Shown here: positions 1 through 5,437 of the stretch, piece after piece
Numbering within the stretch: the stretch's first letter is position 1
Layout: every line of letters begins with the position of its first letter
Assembly: GCA_012798365.1 (NCBI GenBank)
Contig: JAAZNH010000214.1
Coordinates: 1 to 10,535 of the forward strand
DNA from: Methanomicrobiales archaeon
GTDB taxonomy: Archaea > Halobacteriota > Methanomicrobia > Methanomicrobiales > Methanospirillaceae
DNA: 10,535 nucleotides
Reading direction: 5' to 3'
The notes under the pieces: generated by a model
Databases searched by the model: none
Told to the model about the DNA's origin: nothing
The model's input: the letters and a program-made list of their open reading frames with translations, nothing else
Program-made: the position numbers and the translations under genes

Positions 1-65
1 CGGGATTTGAACCCGTCTTATCGCGAAGGCTCCGCCCTCGCACCCGACTAGACCTCACGGTCCTG
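1..65 (-). pseudogene. Partial tRNA-like sequence, 3' end outside the window
   Basis: Read on the minus strand, this has a normal T arm (four visible base pairs around the loop TTCAAAT at 1-15, a good B box) and an A-box-like D region (GTCTAGTCGG, 53-44). Length and spacing to the neighbour suit a tRNA of about 73 nt whose acceptor 3' strand lies before position 1. The middle does not fold as a tRNA: whichever T is taken as U33, the bases flanking the loop do not pair. The only strong hairpin is 23-41 (GCGAGG with CCTTCGC), which has no U33 in its loop. The base before the T stem is G rather than the usual pyrimidine 48. Compared with a full tRNA, about five bases seem missing where the 3' strand of the anticodon stem should be. 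It may be a decayed tRNA or a tRNA-shaped element; identity is not assigned. Confidence 0.35.
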
Positions 66-87
66 AACCAAAACTCTCAAAAACGAA

Positions 88-159
88 TGGACTCGACGGG
101 ATTTGAACCCGTGGCCTTCACGTTGCAAACGTGACGATCTACCCCTGATCTACGAGCCC
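88..159 (-). tRNA. tRNA-Ala(TGC)
   Basis: The minus strand folds into a complete 72-nt cloverleaf starting GGGCTCG. The anticodon loop TTTGCAA gives anticodon TGC, with a perfect 5-bp stem (TCACG/CGTGA). The acceptor stem carries the G3-U70 wobble pair, the main identity element for alanyl-tRNA synthetase. The discriminator is A73 and no CCA is encoded, so the tail must be added after transcription, as is usual in archaea. It lies 22 nt upstream, in transcription order, of the tRNA-like sequence at the window edge, and may be co-transcribed with it. Confidence 0.96.
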
Positions 160-200
160 GTGCATCTGCACTTGCGGCATACTATTTTTCTGCGGATTCC

Positions 201-211
201 ATATAGTTGTT
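201..211 (-). promoter_or_regulatory. TATA/BRE promoter of tRNA-Ala(TGC)
   Basis: The minus strand reads AACAACTATAT, a TATA element preceded by A-rich bases like a BRE. It lies 42 nt from the tRNA 5' end, so transcription would start roughly 15-20 nt before the mature end. The same 11 bp occur upstream of the second tRNA-Ala gene (1837-1847), which supports a real promoter. The start site is inferred from spacing. Confidence 0.6.
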
Positions 212-225
212 ACTGTCCGGCCGGG

Positions 226-266
226 AAAAAAAGGGCGAATAGCGGGTATTTCCGCGGGGATACCCG
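226..266 (-). terminator. Hairpin plus T-run terminator of the PEGA gene
   Basis: Downstream of the PEGA protein stop, the minus strand has a 7-bp inverted repeat CGGGTAT/ATACCCG (266-260 with 249-243, 10-nt loop) followed by a run of seven T (232-226). Archaeal RNA polymerase terminates at T-runs, so this probably ends the transcript before the tRNA-Ala promoter. Confidence 0.6.
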
Positions 267-285
267 GCCTGTCGCAGGGTGTTTC

Positions 286-1530
286 TCATTCTTTCTTGGG
301 GGGCTGTTGCCGGGTATGGGTAAAGATTGTCGCACCGGCAGCGATGGATGCGGTAATAACACCGATGATGGCAACAACAACGCTTGAATTTTCAAGCAGC
401 CCCTTCTCTGCGGTTGCCGTTATGACCGGTTCTGCAGTCACGACCGGGACGATGACCGGCACCTGCTGGGTTGAGGGTGACGAGATCTGGTTTGTGGGCT
501 GCAGGGTCCCGAACGCGTGGCTGGATTCACCGGGAATGACATAGATTGTCCCTTCGTAATCATAGTACCCGCTCATCGCAAGCCGGATGATGTGGCTTCC
601 CTGCGGGACACCGGTCAGGTTCGCCGGGGTTGTCCCGTAATATTTTCCGTCAATGAGGATACTGGCCCCCAGGGGAGAAGAATACACGGATACATCCCCG
701 CCCTGCAATCCGGAAACGGGCGTCGGGGTGACACTGGGAAGTTGCGTGGTTGCCACTGGCTGGATGGTGGTAACAAGGGTTGCCGGTGTTGCAGCTGCCG
801 TGGTCTGGACCGGTGCCGCGGTAGCCGGGGTTGCTGCAGGAGTTGCCGGGGACGGGAGGAGACGGGTTATCAGCCGGTAGAGGATGGAATCTGCGGTCTC
901 TCCGGACATATAGGACGGTGCCGGGCCGGTAGTCCATTCAATGACATATCCCTTGCCGTATTTCCAGTACAGGAGGGCCGGCATGCCGGTAGTATCGGTG
1001 CCAAAGTTCAGCAGTGTAACGGCACCGCTTTTCGGGACAACCTGCTCTTTGTCAGGAGCGGGACCGGTCAGGGTAAAGGGAGCCTGCATGCCGGCAAAGA
1101 TCTCTTTGGATTCGGCACCGGCAGGGTTGCTGATCACCATGCTCTGCTCACCCGTTGAAGAACCCCCGTTTGACCCGGGGAGGCTTGCATCGAATGCCCG
1201 GTTGGACGGATAGGTGATGATCAGGATCTTGCCTTCCGCAACAGCGGTTTCGAGTTTTGCCGCGGTTGATGGTGAAAAGGTGTCTTCCCCGCTGATGATC
1301 ATAACATCGACGGACTCCTTGGTGAACTGGTTGACCGAGCCGTCAAGATCGGTCCCCGCGGAGCCCGGAATGCTCCGGACTACCGTGACGGTGTCGGGAT
1401 GGAGGGCCGGGTCAAACCCGGAGTTTGAGCCGTACATGGCTACGGTGAAGGCACCAGCTGGTAAAATGATTGCCAGCAGTGCAAGGAACACTGCCAGTGG
1501 TATTGTATAGGACGGTTTTTTTAAGAACAT
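286..1530 (-). CDS. Exported PEGA-domain protein with C-terminal membrane anchor
   Basis: A 414-residue surface protein. Residues 1-27 look like a signal peptide (KK, then a hydrophobic stretch ending PAGA). Residues 28-225 form an alpha/beta domain (VDVMIISGED, KILIITYP, KGYVIEWTTGP) resembling the class I amidotransferase/ThuA-like fold; no catalytic Cys-His pair is evident, so this is fold-level inference. Residues 227-275 are a Thr/Pro/Ala-rich linker, probably wall-spanning and possibly glycosylated. Residues 279-345 are a PEGA domain (SVYSSPLGASILIDGKYYG, then a GSHIIRLAMSGY-type second half), a family linked to extracellular or wall-associated proteins. Residues 384-405 are a transmembrane helix with a basic tail (RQQPPKKE), placing the bulk outside the cell. 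The gene stands alone between two tRNA-Ala genes. GGGTG lies a few bases before the ATG. Substrate and role are unknown. Confidence 0.85.
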   Translation of the reverse strand: MFLKKPSYTIPLAVFLALLAIILPAGAFTVAMYGSNSGFDPALHPDTVTVVRSIPGSAGTDLDGSVNQFTKESVDVMIISGEDTFSPSTAAKLETAVAEGKILIITYPSNRAFDASLPGSNGGSSTGEQSMVISNPAGAESKEIFAGMQAPFTLTGPAPDKEQVVPKSGAVTLLNFGTDTTGMPALLYWKYGKGYVIEWTTGPAPSYMSGETADSILYRLITRLLPSPATPAATPATAAPVQTTAAATPATLVTTIQPVATTQLPSVTPTPVSGLQGGDVSVYSSPLGASILIDGKYYGTTPANLTGVPQGSHIIRLAMSGYYDYEGTIYVIPGESSHAFGTLQPTNQISSPSTQQVPVIVPVVTAEPVITATAEKGLLENSSVVVAIIGVITASIAAGATIFTHTRQQPPKKE

Positions 1531-1545
1531 TCGTCACACCCGTTT

Positions 1546-1564
1546 TTCCCGGATAATCCGGGAA
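1546..1564. promoter_or_regulatory. 19-bp perfect palindrome in the leader of the PEGA gene
   Basis: TTCCCGGAT-A-ATCCGGGAA has 9-bp arms with a single central base. The one-base centre makes an RNA hairpin unlikely and suits a dimeric DNA-binding protein. It ends 15 bp before the PEGA start codon and lies just downstream of the start site expected from the TATA-like element at 1594-1603. A repressor operator is an inference. Confidence 0.5.
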
Positions 1565-1593
1565 GCTGCAGTACAGTACGTTGTCAGGAAGGG

Positions 1594-1603
1594 GGATAAA
1601 TCC
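1594..1603 (-). promoter_or_regulatory. Candidate TATA box of the PEGA gene
   Basis: The minus strand reads GGATTTATCC, with an ATTTAT core about 25 nt upstream of a plausible start near 1572. The flanks repeat the GGAT...ATCC symmetry of the palindrome at 1546-1564, so one regulator could touch both sites. Confidence 0.4.
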
Positions 1604-1732
1604 ATTTTGGCTCCGGAGTGTATTGCGGCAGGAAAAACCGCCGGATTCCCCGTGCAGTCTGCCAGCGCGGACAGGATATCCGATCCCTCCATCTCATTTC
1701 CGGTCATGAGACGGTGGCAAAAAACCAGACTA

Positions 1733-1804
1733 TGGACCCGGCGGGATTTGAACCCGCGGCCTCTACGTTGCGAACGTAGCGATCTACCCCTGATCTACGA
1801 GCCC
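1733..1804 (-). tRNA. tRNA-Ala(CGC)
   Basis: A complete 72-nt cloverleaf on the minus strand. The anticodon loop TTCGCAA gives CGC, with stem CTACG/CGTAG. G3-U70 and A73 are present, and no CCA is encoded. It differs from tRNA-Ala(TGC) at 88-159 at eight positions, six of them paired changes that keep the anticodon and T stems intact. Position 5-68 is U-G here instead of U-A. The two genes are same-strand paralogues with the PEGA gene between them. Confidence 0.96.
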
Positions 1805-1836
1805 GCGTTTTGGTTAATAGAATCTGATTCACTGGA

Positions 1837-1847
1837 ATATAGTTGTT
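1837..1847 (-). promoter_or_regulatory. TATA/BRE promoter of tRNA-Ala(CGC)
   Basis: AACAACTATAT on the minus strand, identical to the element upstream of tRNA-Ala(TGC), 33 nt from the tRNA 5' end. It lies in the short gap downstream of tfb, after the tfb T-run, so the tRNA has its own promoter. Confidence 0.6.
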
Positions 1848-1866
1848 GGTATCGGCGGCAGATACG

Positions 1867-1873
1867 AAAAAAA
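1867..1873 (-). terminator. T7 terminator after tfb
   Basis: The minus strand has seven T starting 3 nt after the tfb stop codon, in the position expected of an archaeal oligo-T terminator. The tRNA-Ala(CGC) promoter follows. Confidence 0.45.
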
Positions 1874-1875
1874 GG

Positions 1876-2880
1876 TCAGAGAATAATCTCGATATCGAGT
1901 TTCTCTGCCAGTTCCTTGTACCGGTTCCGGATGGTCACTTCCGTCACACCGGCAACTTCGGCAACTTCGCGCTGGGTGCGCCGCTCCCCGCCAAGGATGG
2001 AGGAGATGTAGATGGCAGCTGCTGCAACACCGGTCGGGCCGCGGCCGCTGGTCAGTTCCCGCTCGCCAGCCTGGCGGAGGATCTCCACGGCACGACTCTG
2101 GACCTCTCCCTTGAGGGTAAGGCCGGAGCAGAACCGGGGCACGTAATCGATGGGCGATGTCGGGAGGAGCTTTAAGCCCAGCTCACGGGAGATGAACCGG
2201 TAGGTCCTGCCGATCTCTTTTCTTGATACCCGGGACACTTCTGCGATCTCATCAAGGGTACGGGGCACGCTGCACTGGCGGCAGGCTGCATAGAGTGCGG
2301 CTGCTGCAACACCTTCAATGCTCCGGCCGCGGATGAGGTTCTTGTCAACGGCATCACGGTACACGACGGCGGCGGTCTCACGGACGTTCCTCGGAAGGCC
2401 CAGTGCCGATGCCATACGGTCCAGTTCTGACAGGGCAAACGCAAGGTTCCGTTCCGTTGCATTGCTGACACGGATACGGCGCTGCCACTTGCGGAGACGA
2501 TAGAGCTGGGCACGGTTCTTGGAGGAGATGGCCCTGCCATACGAGTCCCGGTTGCGCCAGTCGATCATGGTCGAGAGACCCTTGTCGTGGATCGTAAAGG
2601 TCATCGGGGCACCGACACGGGAGCGTTTCATCCGCTGGTCGTGGTCAAACGCACGCCATTCGGGGCCGCGGTCGATGAAATCATCATCAATAACAAGACC
2701 GCAGCTCTGGCAGACAAGTTCGGCCCGCTCATAGTCATGCACCAGCTGGCGGCCGCCACACTCCGGGCAGACGGTTTCAGTGTGGTTCTCTGCCTTCTTT
2801 TCCTGCTCTTTCTGTTTGGTCCGTGCCTTGAGCGCTTCGCGCTCAGACTGGAGGACTTTTAACTTTTCAACTTCCTGCAT
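1876..2880 (-). CDS. tfb: Transcription initiation factor B (TFB, TFIIB homologue)
   Basis: TFB binds the TBP-TATA complex and BRE and recruits archaeal RNA polymerase. With the start used here the protein has 334 residues, a usual length. Residues 1-36 are a charged, helix-prone lead. The zinc ribbon has Cys38, Cys41, Cys57 and Cys60 (CPECGG ... CQSCG). The B-reader/linker follows (GPEWRAFDHDQRMKRSRVGAP, about 72-92), and then two cyclin repeats (about 145-222 and 240-325). The second ends in the BRE-binding helix-turn-helix (TQREVAEVAGVTEVTIRNRY). A start two codons upstream (2886) is possible, but GGTGA then abuts the ATG, while it sits 6 nt before the ATG at 2880, so 2880 is preferred. 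gar1 ends 39 bp upstream on the same strand, indicating a gar1-tfb operon. All hallmark residues are present. Confidence 0.97.
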   Translation of the reverse strand: MQEVEKLKVLQSEREALKARTKQKEQEKKAENHTETVCPECGGRQLVHDYERAELVCQSCGLVIDDDFIDRGPEWRAFDHDQRMKRSRVGAPMTFTIHDKGLSTMIDWRNRDSYGRAISSKNRAQLYRLRKWQRRIRVSNATERNLAFALSELDRMASALGLPRNVRETAAVVYRDAVDKNLIRGRSIEGVAAAALYAACRQCSVPRTLDEIAEVSRVSRKEIGRTYRFISRELGLKLLPTSPIDYVPRFCSGLTLKGEVQSRAVEILRQAGERELTSGRGPTGVAAAAIYISSILGGERRTQREVAEVAGVTEVTIRNRYKELAEKLDIEIIL

Positions 2881-2919
2881 CCACATTCACCTTTTCTTTT
2901 AAAACCCGCTCGTTTCCGG

Positions 2920-3144
2920 TTACCTGGCAAAGAGTTTCTCGTTGGGCTGGACAGTGCATTTTTCCCGGCAGAGGACAGCGGCATAGGGCGCTTTCACATT
3001 ACCAAAGAGGTCCAGTATCTTGCCGACCGGTTTCATCCTCCGGTCGGTCACCTCGCTGTACAATGCGGGGAGCTGGGCGGCATCACACTGGATGATGAGC
3101 ATCCGATCGCCAACGGTGCTCATCGCTCGGCCAACAACTTTCAC
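2920..3144 (-). CDS. gar1: H/ACA ribonucleoprotein subunit Gar1
   Basis: A 74-residue Gar1-type beta-barrel protein. It joins Cbf5, Nop10 and L7Ae in the H/ACA complex that makes pseudouridine in rRNA, and in the family it aids substrate turnover. The diagnostic segment is RMKPVGKILDLFGNVKAPYAAV (about residues 35-56), the Gar1/Naf1 core. It lacks the Gly/Arg-rich tails of the eukaryotic protein, as archaeal Gar1 does. The start is GTG at 3144, with GAGG 6 nt upstream; the first ATG is seven codons inside and would cut the first strand. It leads the operon with tfb and lies 103 bp downstream of the srp19-PHP pair, a neighbourhood common in methanogens. Confidence 0.88.
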   Translation of the reverse strand: MKVVGRAMSTVGDRMLIIQCDAAQLPALYSEVTDRRMKPVGKILDLFGNVKAPYAAVLCREKCTVQPNEKLFAR

Positions 3145-3170
3145 ACGTAACCTCGGACAGACAATGACGG

Positions 3171-3188
3171 TACTAAAATGTTTTAGTA
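3171..3188. promoter_or_regulatory. Inverted repeat at the gar1-tfb promoter
   Basis: TACTAAAA-TG-TTTTAGTA has perfect 8-bp arms and a 2-bp centre. It sits between the nearest TATA-like element (3192-3198) and the gar1 start, where transcription should begin, so a bound dimer could block initiation. Operator function is inferred from position and symmetry. Confidence 0.45.
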
Positions 3189-3191
3189 ATC

Positions 3192-3198
3192 TATATAT
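3192..3198 (-). promoter_or_regulatory. Candidate TATA box of gar1-tfb
   Basis: ATATATA on the minus strand, about 25 nt upstream of an expected start near 3169. A second TATA-like run (3233-3242) begins just before the PHP stop codon and could drive a longer leader. The AT-rich block at 3171-3250 stands out from the GC-rich coding DNA around it. Confidence 0.45.
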
Positions 3199-3247
3199 GT
3201 GGGTCGCTTCCGTATTTAAAAATTGCGTATAAGTATATATAGAAATT

Positions 3248-3901
3248 TCAGGCTTTCAGAAATTTTTCGATATTTAAACATAATACCTGTTTGCACTCTT
3301 TTTCGGTCAATCCGGCCCCCCGCGCGACCAGTTTTCTCGCGCGTTCGTCCATAATATCCCCCGGGCCATGGGCATCCGAATCAACAACCAGCTGGCAGCC
3401 GGCTTTCTTTCCTGCCAGCGCAACATGGCCATTTGTCCGGTTATGGCCTCCCCGGGATGTTATCTCAAGGGCGATACCGTTCTTTGCGGCAAGTTTTGCA
3501 TCCTCAGGTGTGATGAGGCCGGGGTGGGCAAGGACATCGACATCCCGGCAGGAGCAGGCCGCATGGTTCGTTCCCGGGGCAACCGGTTCAACGGGGGACT
3601 CCCCATGAACGACCACGATATCCGCCCCGAGTGCTTTGGCGCTCGTTGCCATCGGGCCAATCAGCTCGGGGGGGACATGGGTGATCTCGATCCCGCACAG
3701 GAGCCGGACCCCGCAGGCGCCGGCCGGTTCCCGCATCCGGTCGAGCGCGGAAAGGACCGCCTCGTAATTGGAATGATCCGCATGATCCGTGATTGCTACC
3801 GTGGTATATCCGACGACAGCCATCCTCCGGATCAGTTCTGCGGGAACCAGCTCCCCATCGGATAAGACCGTGTGGGTATGCAGATCATACATCCCTTTCA
3901 T
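3248..3901 (-). CDS. PHP-domain metal-dependent phosphoesterase (histidinol-phosphatase-like)
   Basis: A 217-residue PHP-superfamily protein. The metal-ligand motifs are intact and in order: H8-x-H10 and D15/E17 in HTHTVLSDGE, D39-H40 and H43 in ITDHADH, E72 and H75 in GIEITH, H99 in VVVHGE, H126 in VLAHPG, and D176-x-H178 in VDSDAH. This predicts a trinuclear metal centre and phosphoesterase activity. Histidinol phosphate is one known substrate in the superfamily; the substrate here is not shown. A complete metal site argues against the RNase P p30 subunit, whose PHP-like fold is degenerate. The start ATG overlaps the srp19 stop (ATGA), so the two are probably translationally coupled. Confidence 0.85.
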   Translation of the reverse strand: MKGMYDLHTHTVLSDGELVPAELIRRMAVVGYTTVAITDHADHSNYEAVLSALDRMREPAGACGVRLLCGIEITHVPPELIGPMATSAKALGADIVVVHGESPVEPVAPGTNHAACSCRDVDVLAHPGLITPEDAKLAAKNGIALEITSRGGHNRTNGHVALAGKKAGCQLVVDSDAHGPGDIMDERARKLVARGAGLTEKECKQVLCLNIEKFLKA

Positions 3902-4173
3902 TTCCTCACTTCCAGTTTCTGGGCGATTTTCCGGATCAGGCTCTGTTTGCTCTCGCTCCAGGTTGCAACTGCACGCCCTTCGCGGCGGGCCCAGTGGGCC
4001 GGGTGGTGGTGCTCTTCGAGCCGGTAAGGAACACCTGCTTTTTTGAGGGCACGCTCAATATCGGTCAGGACCGGGCCCTTCGATCCCAGGCTGCGCGGGA
4101 CGCGCCTCCCCTCTGCCCTGGTATAGGCTGCATTGAAGTAGCAGGGATACAGGACACACTCGCCTTTTTCCAT
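3898..4173 (-). CDS. srp19: Signal recognition particle subunit SRP19
   Basis: A 91-residue SRP19, the usual archaeal size. It binds the tips of helices 6 and 8 of 7S RNA and prepares the RNA for SRP54 in co-translational protein targeting. Recognisable are the N-terminal strand CVLYPCYFNAAYTRAEGRRVPR (residues 6-27), the family's short basic-loop motif, and the later KKAGVPYRLEEHHHPAHW segment (about 44-61). The Lys/Arg-rich C-terminus suits RNA binding. There is no Shine-Dalgarno before the ATG, and a TATA element lies about 27 nt upstream, so the mRNA is probably leaderless. It is divergent from hypB and overlaps the PHP gene by 4 bp. Confidence 0.93.
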   Translation of the reverse strand: MEKGECVLYPCYFNAAYTRAEGRRVPRSLGSKGPVLTDIERALKKAGVPYRLEEHHHPAHWARREGRAVATWSESKQSLIRKIAQKLEVRK

Positions 4174-4182
4174 TGCAGGATC

Positions 4183-4221
4183 GTTTGTGGGTCAAGGTAT
4201 AAACAGTGTCCGCTCACAAAC
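4183..4221. promoter_or_regulatory. Symmetric divergent srp19/hypB promoter
   Basis: A single TATA-like element (4198-4203, TATAAA on plus, TTTATA on minus) is the only one in the 56-bp spacer. It is centred about 27-29 nt from both start codons. It is flanked by a perfect inverted repeat, GTTTGTG (4183-4189) and CACAAAC (4215-4221), centred on the same point, so each gene has CACAAAC 9 bp before its ATG. The geometry predicts start sites at or very near both ATGs. Shared use of one TATA element is inferred. Confidence 0.5.
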
Positions 4222-4229
4222 TCTAAGGT

Positions 4230-4877
4230 ATGCACCATATCGACGTCAGGATCGAGAAGGACGTCTACGACGCCAACAACACCCTTGCCGACGAGAATGC
4301 CCGGCACCTCAAAGCCCACGGGGTTCGGGCATTTGATCTCCTGGGAGCGATCGGATCAGGAAAGACTGCCCTGATCGAACGCCTTGTCCCCCTGCTTGCA
4401 AAAAAAGGCCTCAAAGCAGGAGCAATAGCCGGCGATGTCTATGGAGATGACGATTTCCGGCGGATTGTTGCCACCGGCATCCCGGCCTTCAACGCCAATA
4501 CCGGCAAGGAATGCCACCTTGATGCCCATCTCGTTGAACATGCCATCGACCACCTCCCGCTGGACGAGATCGATGTGCTCTTTATCGAGAATGTCGGGAA
4601 CATGGTCTGCCCGACTGACTTCCGGCTCGGTGCCGAGAAACGGATTGTTGTTGTCAGTTCAACCGAAGGCGATGACGTTGTCAACAAGCACCCGATGATG
4701 TTCCGGGACTGCACGATCGGTGTCATCAACAAGGTGGATCTTGCACCGCTGGTCTGGGCAAACCTGGACCGCATGCAGAAGGACATTGCCCGCTATAACC
4801 CGAAGATGCCGGTCTTCCGGACCAACCTGAAAACCGGTGACGGTGTTGCAGCGCTCCTTGATGCGATCCTTGCATAA
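4230..4877 (+). CDS. hypB: Hydrogenase nickel incorporation GTPase HypB
   Basis: HypB is the GTPase that works with HypA to deliver nickel to [NiFe] hydrogenase large subunits. The 215 residues cover the whole G domain: P-loop GAIGSGKT (39-46), AGDVYGDDD (67-75), the metal-site residues C95-H96 (GKECHLDAH) and C127 (ENVGNMVCP), the SSTEGDD switch segment (143-149), and the guanine-specificity motif NKVD (167-170). The His-rich nickel-storage N-terminus of some bacterial HypBs is absent, as usual in archaea. AAGGT abuts the ATG and a TATA element lies about 29 nt upstream, so the leader is very short or absent. No other hyp or hydrogenase gene is in the window; it is a stand-alone gene followed by T-runs. 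Confidence 0.96.
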   Translation: MHHIDVRIEKDVYDANNTLADENARHLKAHGVRAFDLLGAIGSGKTALIERLVPLLAKKGLKAGAIAGDVYGDDDFRRIVATGIPAFNANTGKECHLDAHLVEHAIDHLPLDEIDVLFIENVGNMVCPTDFRLGAEKRIVVVSSTEGDDVVNKHPMMFRDCTIGVINKVDLAPLVWANLDRMQKDIARYNPKMPVFRTNLKTGDGVAALLDAILA

Positions 4878-4888
4878 TAGTTCCATAC

Positions 4889-4906
4889 TTTTTTCTGCCC
4901 TTTTTT
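4889..4906 (+). terminator. Double T-run terminator of hypB
   Basis: Two runs of six T (4889-4894 and 4901-4906) start 12 nt after the hypB stop, with no strong stem. Oligo-T tracts suffice for archaeal termination. Confidence 0.5.
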
Positions 4907-4923
4907 AAGAAACCAGGTAGTAC

Positions 4924-4950
4924 TATAAATAACGCTGAAGTCAATATATA
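4924..4950 (+). promoter_or_regulatory. Tandem TATA-like elements of rps8e
   Basis: TATAAAT (4924-4930) and TATATA (4945-4950) lie upstream of rps8e. With the usual spacing they predict starts near 4953 and 4973, giving leaders of about 55 or 35 nt. Which one is used cannot be told from sequence. Confidence 0.5.
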
Positions 4951-5007
4951 GAGCACCATCTTCGGGACAGTCAGGTTCCGCAAGAACAACCTAGTGAGAG
5001 TGACACC

Positions 5008-5385
5008 ATGCAGTGGCAGGGAGAATCAGTCCGTAAAGTGACCGGGGGCAGGCGCCGCCCGGCAGCAATGAAACGCAGAGCAGAGATCGGTCTTGCACCG
5101 GCAGACACCCATATCGGGGAAGACCGGGCCCGCATCATGCGCACCTACGGGGGCAATGACAAGGTCCGTGCGCTCCGGGCAAGTGTTGCCAACGTGACCA
5201 ACCCCAAGAACGGTGAGACTAAGAAAGCCAAGATCCTCACCGTTGACAAGAACACCGCCAACCCGAACTATGTCCGGCGGAACCTGCTGACCAAGGGTGC
5301 AGTCATCAAGACCGAGATCGGCCTGGCACAGATCACCAGCCGCCCCGGCCAGGACGGCATCATCAACGCACTCTTACTCGAATAA
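5008..5385 (+). CDS. rps8e: 30S ribosomal protein S8e
   Basis: A 125-residue archaeal S8e, a small-subunit protein without a bacterial counterpart. The N-terminus MQWQGESVRKVTGGRRRP is the family signature (W-x-G-x-S-x-RK-x-TGGRRRP). It is followed by KRRAEIGLAPADTHIGEDR and the beta-rich core with VTNPKNGETKKAKILTV and NPNYVRRNLLTKGAVIKTE. The C-terminus RPGQDGIINALLLE is typical. The length is normal. The Shine-Dalgarno is weak (GAGAGTGA before the ATG), but the signature fixes the start. A T-run follows the stop at 5406-5411, so the next gene may be transcribed separately or by read-through. Confidence 0.97.
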   Translation: MQWQGESVRKVTGGRRRPAAMKRRAEIGLAPADTHIGEDRARIMRTYGGNDKVRALRASVANVTNPKNGETKKAKILTVDKNTANPNYVRRNLLTKGAVIKTEIGLAQITSRPGQDGIINALLLE

Positions 5386-5405
5386 TCCCATTCTTACCAG
5401 CAATC

Positions 5406-5411
5406 TTTTTT
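5406..5411 (+). terminator. T6 tract after rps8e
   Basis: Six T about 20 nt after the rps8e stop, the only terminator-like signal before the next gene. It is weak and may allow read-through. Confidence 0.3.
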
Positions 5412-5437
5412 CACCAAAGAATTTCAAATGCAGATCT

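Noticed and set aside
517..1158. 213-codon plus-strand frame antisense to the PEGA gene
   Set aside because: Its product is Cys/Gly/Arg-rich with no domain, while the minus-strand reading has signal peptide, PEGA domain and anchor.
3248..3901. RNase P p30 (Rpp30) identity for the PHP protein
   Set aside because: Archaeal Rpp30 lacks most metal ligands; this protein keeps them all.
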